Source: Hymenopellis radicata (taxonomy: Eukaryota > Basidiomycota > Agaricomycetes > Agaricales > Physalacriaceae). From it: DNA of 64,000 bases. The notes beneath the pieces are model-generated. The model saw nothing but the letters and a program-made list of their open reading frames with translations. It was not told the DNA's origin and searched no databases. The stretch covers positions 102,805-166,804 of the forward strand of contig JADNRX010000091.1 of assembly GCA_015501595.1 (NCBI GenBank). The letters run 5' to 3'. Positions 21,800 through 33,325 of this stretch are shown here, one piece after another (within the stretch, counting starts at the first letter, position 1; the number at the start of each line of letters is the position of its first letter). Both the position numbers and the translations under genes were made by a program.

Positions 21800-22700
21800 G
21801 GTATACATTTCCTCCGCTAATGGCCTGCCATCCGGGCATACATACTCCCCACTGATAGTAGGGCTAGGGAATGCATTCCCCTCGATAATCATCGGTCATG
21901 TATCAGGATATCCAAAGCGAGCCGCCCCGCCGTACAGCGACCAGCGACTATCAGCCTGAGCTCGCGCGCCTCTTCTCAATTTGGGGTGAATCGCTAGAAC
22001 CAGATCTTGATGATCGTTTTTCTAACTGATCGTGTGCCTTCCGTTGTCTTCCCGTTGAGGAGGATTGCCGGTGCGTCCTGGTGCCTTCCACGACGTCAAT
22101 GCTTCCACGAAGTAGCTATGTATTGGTGTTACTTCCGTATTCGTTCCTGATTATATCGTACCTGATTGCTGTATTCTGTACTCGTGTCGATGATGCGATA
22201 GTGATCATTCTATTTTGCTGATTTCCCAGTCGAGAACTTTGGGATGCCCTGACCTACTGAACAGTAAGAATACAATGTTGGTTACTCCTTTGCAACATCC
22301 TTACCGGCGACGAATTTTTCTCCGAGGAAGGAACACGAGTTCCCAAAACATACGGCGCCTGTAACTGACTTGAGGAAATCCATTCCCTCCGCACTGTCAT
22401 GACCTGCGACCAAACACGAAGAAATGGATTTCTTCTGCGCCGTCATGACCACTGTGAGGAAATATATTTCCTCCCGAGTCCCCGCGCATTCCATCTGCGA
22501 GGAAGTGGATTTCCTCCCCATGCACTTCCATTACCATAGATTTCCTCCCGAGTCCCCGTGCATTCCATCTGCGAGGAAGTGGATTTCCCCCCATGCCTTC
22601 CGTCTGCCAGGAAGTAGATTTCCTCTCCATGCCTTCCCTTCCCTTACCATTACATTTCCTGCCTGCGTACATCGACTTCCAGGCAAAATCCATATCCTGA
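21800..22700. repeat. Left cluster of the GGAAATGCATTTCC-type palindrome
   Basis: Repeated short palindromes of the form GAGGAARTNNATTTCCTC occur at about 22371, 22430, 22450, 22500, 22575 and 22610. A ~75-bp unit (GAGTCCCCGYGCATTCCATC...GAAGTGGATTTCC) is duplicated at 22471 and 22545. Looser versions lie at 21805-21870. No gene is visible; the open frames here are by-products of the palindromes. The same motif dominates 37090-37560 and appears singly near 27725, 27745 and 28800-28840. Confidence 0.6.
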
Positions 22701-22798
22701 ATGTATTTCCCGACACGCGACAAGAGTAAAGCAAATTGACATTCGGCTAGGAGGGTACACGGAACATACAATGGTACAATGGAAGATTGAGATAACGA

Positions 22799-23825
22799 TC
22801 ATATGGCCGCCTTGATGTGGGACTCGTCGATAGTGGAATAGACGAAGCCGTCGTCAAGGAGGGCGTCGATAGCAATACTAAGATAAAACATTAGCGAAAG
22901 GGAGCAAGAAATGTCTAAGAGACTCGCCTGAGACTGTGAGAGTCGGATGCTCCTGGAACGCCGGCCTGATTCAATTCCTTTGATATTCCAGCGACATGCA
23001 AACCATCCGGCAACTCGGCCTGCGCAGCAAGTAATTCGACGATGGCGCGCTGCAGAGCTGGTAGGTGTGCCCATCTCGAATCACCATCCTTCTTCGGTGC
23101 TGGAAGATACGCGTTGGGAACGGCTGCGGAAGCCTGGATTGGTGGATAAGCAAGGCGCGGTCGAAGAAATGCATTGCAACGTACCTGGGGAGCTATAGCC
23201 GCCTCCTGCCTAGCGGTGAGCGACATGCATTGCAGGAAATGGAAATCAATCTCCATATAGTCTTCGAGCTTGTGAGCAGACCGAACGACGACATGGATGG
23301 TCTCCCCAACGAGGACTAGGTAGCCAATAAAGCGAGCATAGACGAGCACCCTGGAAATATTTTAGTTCAATCACGATGAGAGCCAACAATGCTTACTGCA
23401 CGTTGTCATTAACGGATCCGAGATTTCCATCTAGCCAGAACCGAGCATCAATGAAGTTACCGTCATTGACCTTGTAAATCTTGTGCGTGACATTTTCGAT
23501 GATGTCCAGAACGCAGGCCACAAACGTGATCTAAGGCAATACATATGAGCAAGAAATGCCGACGTTTGGATATCTCACCATTTTAACAGGGACGCCGTCG
23601 ATAACAAAACTCCCTCCAGGAGAAGTAGGACGAATAGCCTTGTGTATTTGGGCGATTGTGACTGGGCGTAGACCGTCCACATCGTCCTGTGAGGGCAAAA
23701 GGGTATCGCGGGTCAGTCGTGGATTCCATGTGAAAGCAGAATACATTTACCTTGCGTTTAGCATCAATGGGGATATCGCTGGGCACGCTGTCGGTGGGGT
23801 CGGATGGTTTTTCAGATTCGATCAT
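22799..23825 (-). CDS. Replication protein A 32-kDa subunit-like (RPA2/RFA2)
   Basis: Six exons (23825-23751, 23686-23579, 23530-23397, 23350-23185, 23133-22928, 22877-22799) join in phase to 255 residues, close to the ~270 usual for RPA32. An acidic 25-residue start leads to RPVTIAQIHKAI, the typical entry to the RPA32 OB fold. The fold continues through FVIDGVPVKM, ITFVACVLDIIENVTHKIY and ARFWLDG to YARFIGYLVLVGETIHVVV. The C-terminal third (PALQRAIVELLAAQ, LHVAGISKELNQAG, IDALLDDGFVYSTIDESHIKA) looks like the RPA32 winged helix. RPA32 binds single-stranded DNA with RPA70/RPA14 in replication and repair. The last intron appears to use a GC donor (AG|GCGAGT). The gene is divergent from the KDZ transposase with 161 bp between starts. 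Whether it is the host gene or element cargo cannot be told from this window. Confidence 0.78.
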
Positions 23826-23986
23826 GATTGCGATAGGAACAAAGGTCCAGATCCACGTGGCACCCATTTCCATTTCCTCAAAGGTCCACATCCACGTGGC
23901 ACCCATTTCCATTTCCTACATCCCACGTGATCGATCGCGTTCTTGTTCAGAATGTCAACAACATCATCTTTGTACTCATCGGTGAC
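23826..23986. promoter_or_regulatory. Bidirectional promoter with duplicated E-boxes
   Basis: Between the RPA32-like and KDZ starts lies a ~39-bp tandem duplication (GGTCCASATCCACGTGGCAC, then CCATTTCCATTTCC) at about 23846-23917. It gives two CCACGTGG sites, and a third CACGTG lies at 23925-23930. The architecture suggests co-regulation of the pair; this is inference. Confidence 0.5.
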
Positions 23987-26900
23987 ATGCAGGCTGCCTT
24001 GCGCGCCGCAGAACAGAAAAAGGAGCGTGCTGCAAAGCGTGCACGACCTGCGGATATCACCTCCACCGTGACCTGGAAGCCTGATGCGAAAACGGGACAT
24101 CTACGTCCTCACGTCGCTCATCAACGCACGACAATCGATATCGAGGACATTACTGAGGATTCGCAGTTCCTTGAGGATGAACCACGACCGTATACCTTAC
24201 CAGCACCATTTCTTCCCGCGACTCAGTTATATCCCGACGTGCACACAGACGAACCCGACTTCGTTTCTGATCCGGTATTGCAGGCTGCTGCTGAAGAGGT
24301 AGCTCGACGTCGCTACCCATCTGTGAGTTTTCTGTTATAAAATTTCTTGTGTGGTACTAACTTGAGAAGGATGACCCGCTTAGGAAGTGGAGGGGACGCG
24401 CGGATGAATATCTCGCAGAACTCCTGAGGCTGGAAGCACCGCTTGCACTGACTACGTGTCCCGGTGTGCCTGGGCGCCCATGTCAAGATGTTCAGGGCAT
24501 CTACAAGTGTCTAACCTGTCATGACCACCGTCTGTTCTGTCTGGAATGCTTTTCCTTCAAGCACGCCGGTTTATATCTTCATCGCATTCAGGTAAGCGAA
24601 TCACGAAGCTATCCGATGTGGGCTAATAGGTATCCTAGGAATGGACTGGAACCCACTTCTGGCCGACGACTTTGGCCAAGATTGGGGTAGTTGTGCAACT
24701 AGGACATGCCCCGGGTGACGATTGCTTTTCTCCACGCTTCGCCAACGCCAAGCGTTTTGTGGTGATTGACGTCGATACAGTGCAAGTTATCAACCTTCAG
24801 TATTGTGGCTGTACTCTCAATGCCGGTATTGGCTTCGACATACAACTCCTTCGCGCACGCCTTTACCCGGCTACGACCCATGATCCCGAGACTTGCGCTA
24901 CCTTCAGGGCGCTGGAGCATTTTCAAATTCTTTCCTTCATGTCAAAGGTAACGTCTTGTCTTTACAGGCAACATTAATGCTGACGGCCATAGTTATCTGC
25001 ATATGAATATTTCGCCGCATGTTGTCGCCTGACTGATAATACAGGTACCGAAACGCCACCAGTAAGTTACCTTCTTTATTCGCAACAATAATCTAATACC
25101 CTTTCTAGAACCGTTATGCTCAGCTCCTTATCATGGTACGCGAGTGGCGCCATCTGAAGTTTTGCAAACGTTTCGGGAGAGGAAATGCAGACGGCGGTCG
25201 CAAGCAGACTCAGGCAGGTGATTTAGTCGTTGTGTGCCCTGCCTGTCCTCAGCCGGGCTTGAACATGCACGTGTAAGTCTTCTCTTCATTGTCTAGATTT
25301 AATCTAACGTCCATCTATAGGAAATTGCCGACCGACCCCGATTACGTTGATAGAATGTTCCTCGCAATAGACGCCAACTTTCGACTGAAACGCGCCGATG
25401 TTTCTTCCAGCGAACGTGATCCTGCATTGAACGCCGGATGTGCGTATTTTGTCGAGGAGGAAACTTTCGACAAGTATATCAACCTCTACGAGAAGGTCGT
25501 CCCCGATGAGGACAGCACCTGTAACAAGCACGACGCACTCAAACTGGCAAGCATGAGAGGGGGGAAAGGTACCGCATCTACGGGTGTAGGCGCTGTAGTT
25601 TGTGCACGCCATGACACGAAGCGGGGTTCTGCTGTCGTTAATTTAAAGAAAGGAGAAAAGTAGGTTATTCCTTCCGATTCGCTACATAGTATGTCCTGAT
25701 CCGATTCTAGGTACATTTACATGGATTACGCATTCCTGTCGACGTTAAGACTCAATACGCCAGACGACCTCGTCATATCCTATGATATAGCATGTCAGTG
25801 GAGCAAAAAATTGACGAAGCGTATTGCCGTATATCCCCCATGGCTGCACCCGCGCCAATCGATGGAGCACATGCTGTATCTGGTGCCAAAGTTCCACCTT
25901 CCGGCGCATATTCCCTTCTGTCGCTTCTTATATTCCTTCAATTGGACTCCCAAAGTCGGGCGCACAGAGGGCGAAGCTCCAGAACGAAGTTGGTCAGCTA
26001 ATAATGGCTCGGCGACAAGCACTCGAGAGATGGGACCAGGTTCGCGGCGTGATACTTTGGACGATCACTTTGGTGATCAAAACTGGCGGAAAGTGTGCCT
26101 TATGAGTCAGTGGGATATACATTTCCTGGCGACTTATCTGATTGACACTTCACAGTGCCTGCGCTTGTGGAAAAATTGGAAGAAGCCGTGAAGGAACGGG
26201 CGACTCATGTTGTTGCCTTTCTGGGATATGAGGCGTCTCTCGCCGACGCGAACATTATTCCCATCTGGCGAGAGGCCGTCCTGAAGTGGGAAGCTGATCC
26301 ACGTGCGAAGGGCGTTTTCAATCCTTTCACTCCTACTTTTCGCGGTAAGTTTTTAGCTCTGCTTATTTCTTTATCAATGATAACGAACATAATCTAGAGC
26401 TCCGTGATAACTCGGTTCGCTTGAAACTTGCCGAGGCCGATGCGAAATACAACGACGATACATTTCCTCGGCACAGTGTTGGTCCCGGGATTTCATTATT
26501 CAGGGTCTTCAACTCGAGGACTGGCAGTACGTATATGCCATTGTCGATTTCCTCTGCAACTAATACGATATTCAGAATTCGCCTCAAACGAGATGCATCT
26601 AAACTGGGCCAACATGCGACCGACAACCAAAAAGCGAACTTACTGGAAAAGGTCAATCGCTTGAAACGTCGAATCGAGGCCTGGAGAGAGGTTCAATCCG
26701 TTTATATGCCTGCGGCAACGGTGATCCGACATATCTGGGATGTACAAGCTGCTCCAGGTCATGAGACCGCATATGATATGAAGCTCCTCCTTCCGTCGGC
26801 GATTGGACGGGTTCGCTGTACCCTTGACCAGGCGCTGTTTAGTGCCGAGAAGAAGCTTCGGATCGCGCGTGCAGAGGACGCATTAGGCCAACTACGCGAG

Positions 26901-27668
26901 CTCATCATCCTGAAATCAAGCATGTACAGGGTCAAGGAGCGACAGATTCGTGGACAGAAGCGCAGTGGACGAGCAAACACCCAGTTGAAACAGGTCGAGG
27001 ACAGGATTCGCGAGTGTCGCGACCGCTATAATCGACACTATGACAAATTATGTCTCCTCGACAAGCTGTTCCTCAACCACGATTGGAAGAAGAGCATGAA
27101 ACCCCTCACCGAAGCTGATTGCGTGGCCCCTGGCGATAGTGATGGGTCTGAAGGCCATCGGACGTTTAGCTGGATCTGGCTTGCCGATATCCATGTTTCT
27201 GATGATGCACGAGTTCAAGAAGGTGAGCCTTCAAGATATTTCTCTTCGTCGTCGCTAACAGCCTCGTCAGCCTTGAGGATCGAATGGTGTAAGTCCCGCG
27301 CTCGCGCGAAACGTTGGCAGGAAGAATGCAACATACTCAGAGTCGAGATGCGCCGGGTACTCGCAACATTCGAGGCACAAGCCGCGGTGTGGATAGAACT
27401 TTCTAAAGGTGATGGCGCCCTTGGAAGTCGGGGACTTGATGGATTCTCGGCGGGTGCTCGAGCGTATGCTTGCAGACAGGCGGCGATTCGAATTGCCATG
27501 CTGGAGCATGCGCAAGTGATATTAGCAACTGCTCCAGCGGACGAGTTGGTGATCGTGGCAGAGACCGGGGACTCTGCGAAGGATGTTATAGACCCTATGC
27601 AGGATCTCGACGCTGCTAGCACTGAGGCATCTCCTTCCGAAATGGAGATGGATACTGGACATACGTAG
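23987..27668 (+). CDS. KDZ-type transposase with CxC2-like cysteine cluster
   Basis: Exons read as 23987-24322, 24370-24591, 24639-24947, 24993-25061, 25109-25272, 25321-25659, 25711-26105, 26156-26344 and 26398 onward, with small introns near 26523-26575 and possibly 27222-27271. An N-terminal basic stretch (RAAEQKKERAAKRARP) is followed by a cysteine cluster (CPGVPGRPCQ, IYKCLTCHDHRLFCLECF, then H...LHRIQ) typical of proteins joined to KDZ transposases. The catalytic region shows the expected acidic triad contexts: AIDANFRLKR, ISYDIACQWSKK and GRTEGEAPERSWS, plus PKFHLPAHIPFC. A long helical tail follows. Near 26440-26490 the frame best matching the family (FIIQGLQLEDWQ) differs by one from the frame before it, so there may be a single-base error or a true frameshift. 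It would catalyse DNA transposition. Confidence 0.82.
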
Positions 27669-28020
27669 TATACGTCCTGTTGAGCGCCGGTTAGATTTCA
27701 ATGTATCTACTAGTGAAGAAATGTATATCCCGTATAGGGAATGTATTTCCATTAGCATTTTAGCCTTGGCAGAAGAAAAGGTGCGTGTTGCAAGGGTATG
27801 TCTCAAAAAAATTAAAGTACACGATGCCAATTAAAGATTTTCGCCCCAGATCCGCGGATCATATCCATCACATGATGCACAATTTACCGGATTGAGTGTG
27901 ATGATGTCATGGATAAACCCCTGTCAAAACATGTGACCTCTTGACAGGGATCTATCCAGGCACACTCTGGTCAGGACTACAACTCGCGCCTTCCCCGACA
28001 TGGACCGCTGACATGAAGGA
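27669..28020. other. Intergenic between KDZ gene and next gene
   Basis: Convergent gene ends. Holds two single copies of the palindromic motif (GAAATGTATATCCCG at ~27718 and GGGAATGTATTTCC at ~27738) and a short phrase (CCGACRTGGACCRCTGACAY) that occurs again near 28075, just inside the neighbouring gene end. No gene. Confidence 0.4.
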
Positions 28021-28595
28021 TCATAATCTCGACGACTGGGACTCTCGTTGTCTTGGCACCGGCTGCACCTCCTCCGACGTGGACCACTGACACGAAGGAT
28101 CATAACTAGTTTTCTCTCGACCGCTGGAACTCCCCACTTTATTGTTCTCTTGGTACCTGCCGAACATCAATATCCCACTCCATGCTGAAAGACACGACTC
28201 ACCTTTCACTAGTAATTTCTGAGGCGTCAACATCGCTATCACCGGCATCCGAATCCGACACTTCCTCAAGTCGCGGTGGATCATCGTCAGTGGCAAGACG
28301 CCAATACCCATCGCAGCCGAGCACCTCGAGTGGCGGTGGCCCGTTGTGACTGTCAGACTCGTTACCCTCGGCGGTAGAGTCAGTCTGAGTCTGTTGAATG
28401 AAGTGTAAACTTGCTGTACATGTAAACCAGCGGTATACAACGTACCTTCACCGACGCGTACCTAAGGCTAAGACGCCAATTTCCATCGCAGTAGAGCGGC
28501 AGTTGACTCGATGCAGCATACTCGCAGCTGTCACAGCCTTGCTCCTCAGGGTACAATAGGCGGTCAATGTCGTACGAATCAGAGAACGTTGACAT
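28021..28595 (-). CDS. Hypothetical acidic 157-residue protein
   Basis: Exons 28595-28446, 28390-28203 and 28156-28021 join in phase to 157 residues. I do not recognise the family. Two similar phrases, LYCDGNWRLSLR and LGCDGYWRLATDDD, sit in exons 1 and 2 and suggest an internal duplication. The middle is strongly acidic (EEVSDSDAGDSDVDASE) and the end is Ser/Gln/Arg-rich. There is no signal peptide or membrane segment. It lies on the minus strand downstream of another minus-strand gene, inside the KDZ island. The splice sites are consensus (GTACG, GTGAG donors) and phases agree, which supports it as a real gene despite its small size. Confidence 0.5.
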
Positions 28596-28960
28596 TTGAG
28601 GTGAGGGAATAGGAAGAGAGACGCGAATCGGAGGACTTTTGAGGCAAGGAAATGGGAATGGATGCGAGGAGCTGGGAATCGGAAGAGAATGCTGAGAGAC
28701 GGCGTCTTATTGTATACGTCGTTCCACGTTCCTCTACTCCTTCTTTGTTTGATCCTCACTCGATCTGTTCCCGTCCTGTAATCTCAATTCATTGCCTGTG
28801 GAAATGCATTGCCATCCGCCAGTGTAAATACATTTCCATCTCCTCTACATACACGCCCCGTTAACAGAAAATCATACTGGATTGGCCGAACACACAAGAA
28901 TACATGAGATCACAATATATTACAGATTACACGAGATGTTCTTTTCATCTATGAATGGCC
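28596..28960. other. Intergenic with palindromic motif copies
   Basis: Contains GGAAATGCATTGCC (~28800) and AAATACATTTCC (~28825), two members of the motif that makes up the flanking arrays. No gene seen. Confidence 0.4.
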
Positions 28961-30188
28961 TCACGCGATGCGACGTTTCTTGGAGGCCTGGCCATCATCC
29001 TCGCGTGGACCCTGTAGAATACGTCAATAAAATGAAGGGAAACCGAGAGCTCGCTGTACATACCGCTGCAACCCGTTTACGGCTAGAGCTGGCCTGTTGC
29101 AGTATGGCCATTCGGTCGGTGAGACGGGCCGCCGCTGCTTTTGCCGTCAAAACAGGTATCTGGAGATTCATGTGAGTTTACAAGTAAATCAGTGACATCC
29201 TTGTACCTCATACCTTTGCGTTCAAATCGATTGTGGGAGGAACCGGCGTCTTGTTCCGGAGATGTCCTCGAGGGCTGCGGCGAGGGGTTGGAGTCTGAGT
29301 CGGAGACCCATGAGAAAGTCCGAGTTCACTGGTGACGGTATCCTTCCAGAGGGTCGACTTCGCCACTAGATCATGTGTCTCATCGCAAAGCATAGAAGCA
29401 CTGAGCCCCAAATCGAAAATAATTTTCTCGTACTCGGGGGTGGTAAGGCGAGGAACATCGTCACTGTCAAAACCCTGAAAGATTCCATGAGTATTCAATC
29501 ATGGACAACTCGAAGCACTTACATCATCGGATGTCTTGGACGCGTTCTTTTTGACGGCTCGGGCATTTCTTGCAGCATTGCGCGTGTTCCGTGAGACGGG
29601 CTTGTTTCGAGTAGGGGTCGAGTCCACCGATGACAATTCAGTCCCATCTGCGATACCGGCTTGGATCTCGCGAACATACATGCTGTGGCACGTGCGGTGA
29701 ACGACATGCCGAACATACTGAGAAAAGATGAGCGGTAGGAAAGGATGGTTGATGATGCAACTTACTAGAATCTCGTATGCACGCCATTCCATTAGTCCAA
29801 CCAAATCGGCCGGGTCAAACGGTTGCGGCCGCTTGAATTCCTGATTGAAACGGGGCATAATGCGCTCCAGAAATGTCAGGACCATGTCTGGACCGTGAGC
29901 CAGCGCGTCGCAAAACTCGACGTAGTATAGTTTTGCCCAGGCAGCCTCCTTCTCGGGGATCTAGACGCGACATTGTCAGTTAATGATGCTCGGATTTATC
30001 GTGAACTGGCTTACTGGGAGTGATCGCAAGTTCATCTCAGTTTCATGGAGGCACTGCAAAGGGGAGTCTTCGGGCTGTACAATTTAAAATTAGGTTCAAC
30101 GACGAGCCTAAGTTAAGAATGACAGTGCGCGTACCACGTTGCGCAGGGCAGGGAATAGGAGTTTTGTTGATTTGACGTGTTGAGACAT
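28961..30188 (-). CDS. Hypothetical 303-residue nuclear-like protein
   Basis: Seven exons (30188-30135, 30074-30015, 29960-29766, 29717-29523, 29474-29214, 29159-29064, 29011-28961) are all whole-codon in length and join to 303 residues. I do not recognise a domain. The N-terminal half is helical (EKEAAWAKLYYVEFCDALAH, MVLTFLERIMPRFNQEFKRP, FDPADLVGLMEWRAYEIL). The middle is basic and low-complexity (RNTRNAARNARAVKKN). A second structured part is PRLTTPEYEKIIFDLGLSAS. The C-terminus ends in SKKRRIA, a likely nuclear localisation signal. The phase-0 exon pattern across seven exons is strong evidence for a real gene. It lies between the KDZ gene and a divergent small basic protein; a DNA-linked role is only a guess. 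Confidence 0.6.
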
Positions 30189-31055
30189 CTTGAGGTTTGG
30201 TATGAGCAGAATGGGAAGAGGCGTGAAAATGAGAGAGGCGTGAAAATAAGATATTATAGGAATCTGGTGGCTGAACACGGTGGTTGACAGCGACTGTACA
30301 GTTTCGAATGAATCTCCGCTAGGACTTTGCCGCTCGGCATTATCGTTCCTTCGGACCGAGCGCCAATCATGACGCGTTTTAATTAGCATACGCGTGCCAC
30401 CACAGACCTGACCTACCTACAGACTTGACCTCACGCTCCGCTTCGTCCGCCTCTACCTCGTATCATCTATCTGTGTTAATGTCGTCAAGTGCACATGGGC
30501 TTCATCTGGAATGAAGAGGTAATGATCCCACGCGTGCATGATCCCACGACGCCCGCACCACCCCACTTAGGACATCCCCAGACAGTTAACGCCCTTCGAA
30601 GTCCTCCTAGACTGTTGTATGAGTGGTCTTAGACTTGTACATTGCCCTATAGATAGAGTCGACATTCTATGATAGCCCCCCGAAGTAGTTCATCTGAGAT
30701 GGACTCGAAGACTGGAGGTATCTGTATGCGTCAGTCGAACTAACTTGCGCGTTTTGAAACACCATTTTTCGATCTGGTATATAAGAGGATACAGGCCTTC
30801 AAAAAATAGAAATAAAATTGCTTTGAGGTCGTCTTGATGTATTTAATGATATTCAATATTGTCTGGGAATAGCTACGAGGCATAGTGCAAGATGGGTAAT
30901 TCTGAATATTTCGTTGTCGTGAACTGGCCACACTATATTTGGTCTCCGGCACACCGGTGCGATGCCTCTCGTGAACAGGCTACAGATGGATGCTATGTCA
31001 CATCAGCCTATTCACCGGTCACATCACCCATTCCATCGCTCAAACCATCCAAGAT
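30189..31055. other. Divergent intergenic region
   Basis: 867 bp between the starts of two divergent genes. No open frame that looks coding; no repeat recognised. Confidence 0.4.
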
Positions 31056-31633
31056 ATGGCAGAGAAAGACAAGGCAGAGCTCGCACGCTATGCGCGCCGT
31101 GCCTATGAACTACGGTGCGTCTTTTATTTTAGCTTTCCTTTCTGTTATAACCTGTTACCAGGAATGTTGAAGAGCGACGAGAAAAAGCAAAATTGCGACG
31201 CCGAGCCGAGCGAGCCGCCAAACGTTTACTTCCCGAAGCAGAGAGGCTGGCTCTGGATGAGAAGCGTCGAGGATACGAGGATATATATCGTGGAAAGAAT
31301 CGTTACATGCTACAGGCTAAAAGTCGCTCCCGTCGCGAAAGGTGTGTCATTGTCGTTTTGTCTTGATTCTTCCCTGATCCACCTCCCAGTCTCAAGTTCA
31401 ACCATTGGTCTGACAACTATGACGTGGTCAAGACTAACCCCCCCCCTTATATACCGCGCGTTGCCAAGCTCAAACGCCCTGAGGATTATTCAGAGCGCGA
31501 CCTAGCACGTCACTCCGAGCAACTAGAGCGGCGCAAGAAGGAACAGGTTGAGGCGGTTGTCTATGGTAAAAGGTTTGGCTATGCTGGCTACAAGCCGAAG
31601 GGACAGAAGAGCAAGCAGGGTGCAGCGAAGTAG
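31056..31633 (+). CDS. Hypothetical small highly charged protein (160 residues)
   Basis: Exons 31056-31114, 31162-31341 and 31390-31633 join in phase to 160 residues beginning MAEKDKAELARYARRAYELR. The first two thirds are an Arg/Lys/Glu/Ala-rich helix likely to form a coiled coil (REKAKLRRRAERAAKRL, EKRRGYEDIYRGKNRY). The last exon carries FNHWSDNYDVVK and a basic tail (YKPKGQKSKQGAAK). I do not know the family; short charged proteins of this type often accompany repeats in Agaricomycete genomes. An upstream coding exon is possible but not needed, since the ATG fits the frame. Confidence 0.5.
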
Positions 31634-32062
31634 ATGGACCGTGTTTCTGTATTTCTTCGAATATCGCGGTGTAGACATCGAGTAGCTACTTTATCTACGA
31701 GTTGGTCCCTAGCCCCATAGCCCCAAATGCATGAGTTAGTCCATCAGTCTTGGTGAGGCGCGAGTCGGTCCGTAGGCCCCGAATTCAGATGACTCGAGCC
31801 CGAGTGGAGCATCGCTCGCTTGCGCAAGTGGCAAGTGAATCGTTTGGTCTGTGTAAAACGGGTATTTTATATGTAGTACATACTTTTTGAAATACACAAT
31901 TTTTTTACTACGACGGAGGTATGAAACTCGAAAGCGACACGCAATTCAAAGTGGCAGGATGAAAAAAGTGGCAGGATAAAAAAAGTGGCAGGATAAAAAA
32001 ATGAAAGCAAACGATGAGATAAGAGTTGAGATAAGAGTTCGAGGAAGACGGCAAACACGGCT
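31634..32062. other. Intergenic between convergent genes
   Basis: No gene. A short direct repeat, GTGGCAGGATRAAAAAA, occurs three times at about 31948-32000. Confidence 0.4.
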
Positions 32063-33133
32063 TCAAACAAGACGGCAAACACCCTGATCGCGCGCACGCA
32101 GGAACCGCGAGTGAGCCTCCATCCACGAGTCCTCGCGGCGATAGGCAGCCCTCGAGACACCGCTGACATGGAAAGAGACGAAAGACCTGCGATGATGGAT
32201 TAGAGGTGGACGGATTGCTGCACATGAAGTAGACACGTACCAATCGTCCGAGATCCCAATCCAGGTACCAACCGTGACTGTGTACCAACTCATGTTTGGG
32301 TTGGATGGGACGGTATCGAGGTCCAATGCGCCCAAAGCCTCGATGGTTGCCGCTGTCATGAATTGAAGGGCAGACGGGGGGATGGGACCGGCCGGAGTAA
32401 TATTCGACAACGTATCAGTGACAGCGGTGACTGGAGGGGCGTATACTTGAGGTGGTACCGCGGAAGTAACTGGAGGCGCCGCGGAAGTAACTGGAGGCGC
32501 GACCGCGGAAGTAACGGGAGGCGCGACCGCGGAGCCGGATGGCTGAGCAGCGACTGGTGGAGCCAAGAGCTTCGCGAGCACGACATGGGAGACATCGAAG
32601 GACTCATCGTCCTTCATAGTCAGGAAGCACGAAGCACATACTAGAGTAAGAGAAACATCAGCTACGAGAGTGAATGATCAAGGCAGAATGACTCACTTTT
32701 GAAGGTGGTGGTGGTGGTGTTAGTAGTGACTGATTGAAGGTCGGATACCGAGTCAGACAGACTAGATCCTACGAAGATTGAGTACCGCTTAGAAGAAAAA
32801 AAGGAAAGCACTGACCCCAGTCTTCGAGATCACTGGGAGCCTGGGGGTCAACCTGAGGCTCGGGGTCAACCCGAGCCTCATCGAGGGCGTTGACACTGGC
32901 ACTGGCAGGAGGCGAATCGGTGGATGTTTTTGCAGATGCTTCTAGATCAGATATGAGAAGATCGTCAAGGGAAAATAAGGGCCGTTTCACCTCCTTCTGT
33001 CAAAAGGAGATATCAGACAGGCACAATGCGACAGTTCTAAAAAAAACAAACCTTGCCCCCCTGGCAGAGCCAAGCCCAACTCCATGAGGCGAACGATAAC
33101 TGCGTCAAGAGTTTCGCGATCCAGAGCAGGCAT
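32063..33133 (-). CDS. Ribonuclease H1 N-terminal (viroplasmin-like) domain protein
   Basis: The start codon is at 33133 (MPALDRETLDAVIVRLMELG). Downstream exons give KRPLFSLDDLLISDLEAS, then SDSVSDLQSVTTNTTTTTF, then CASCFLTMKDDESF. An Ala/Pro/Val-rich linker leads to PAGPIPPSALQFMTAATIEA and MSWYTVTVGTWIGISDDW. The last exon (FVSFHVSGVSRAAYRREDSW...) completes the pattern of the caulimovirus viroplasmin/RNase H1 N-terminal domain (YYxVxVGxxxGIYxxW...VxGxxxAxYxxF). In RNase H1 this domain binds RNA-DNA hybrids. Here no RNase H catalytic domain follows, and the protein ends at 32063. The first intron does not keep phase cleanly around the G6 run at 33057-33062, so exon 1 or the sequence there is uncertain. 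It is divergent from the 33326 gene with 192 bp between starts. Confidence 0.6.
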
Positions 33134-33325
33134 CGTAGGTTAAGTGAGCGGGGTAAGAAGGAGAAGTAAGCGCTCATACCGCGGAGGAGAGCTATTTATC
33201 AGCTATTTTAGGCGGAGCTTCAACAACGCGTGGCTGAAGCTAACTGTACAGTCCCCGGAAATCACCGAGGCCATGGAAATGTAATGCTTCGCGCTACTTA
33301 ATTGAAAAATTCTGAACACGTTCTA

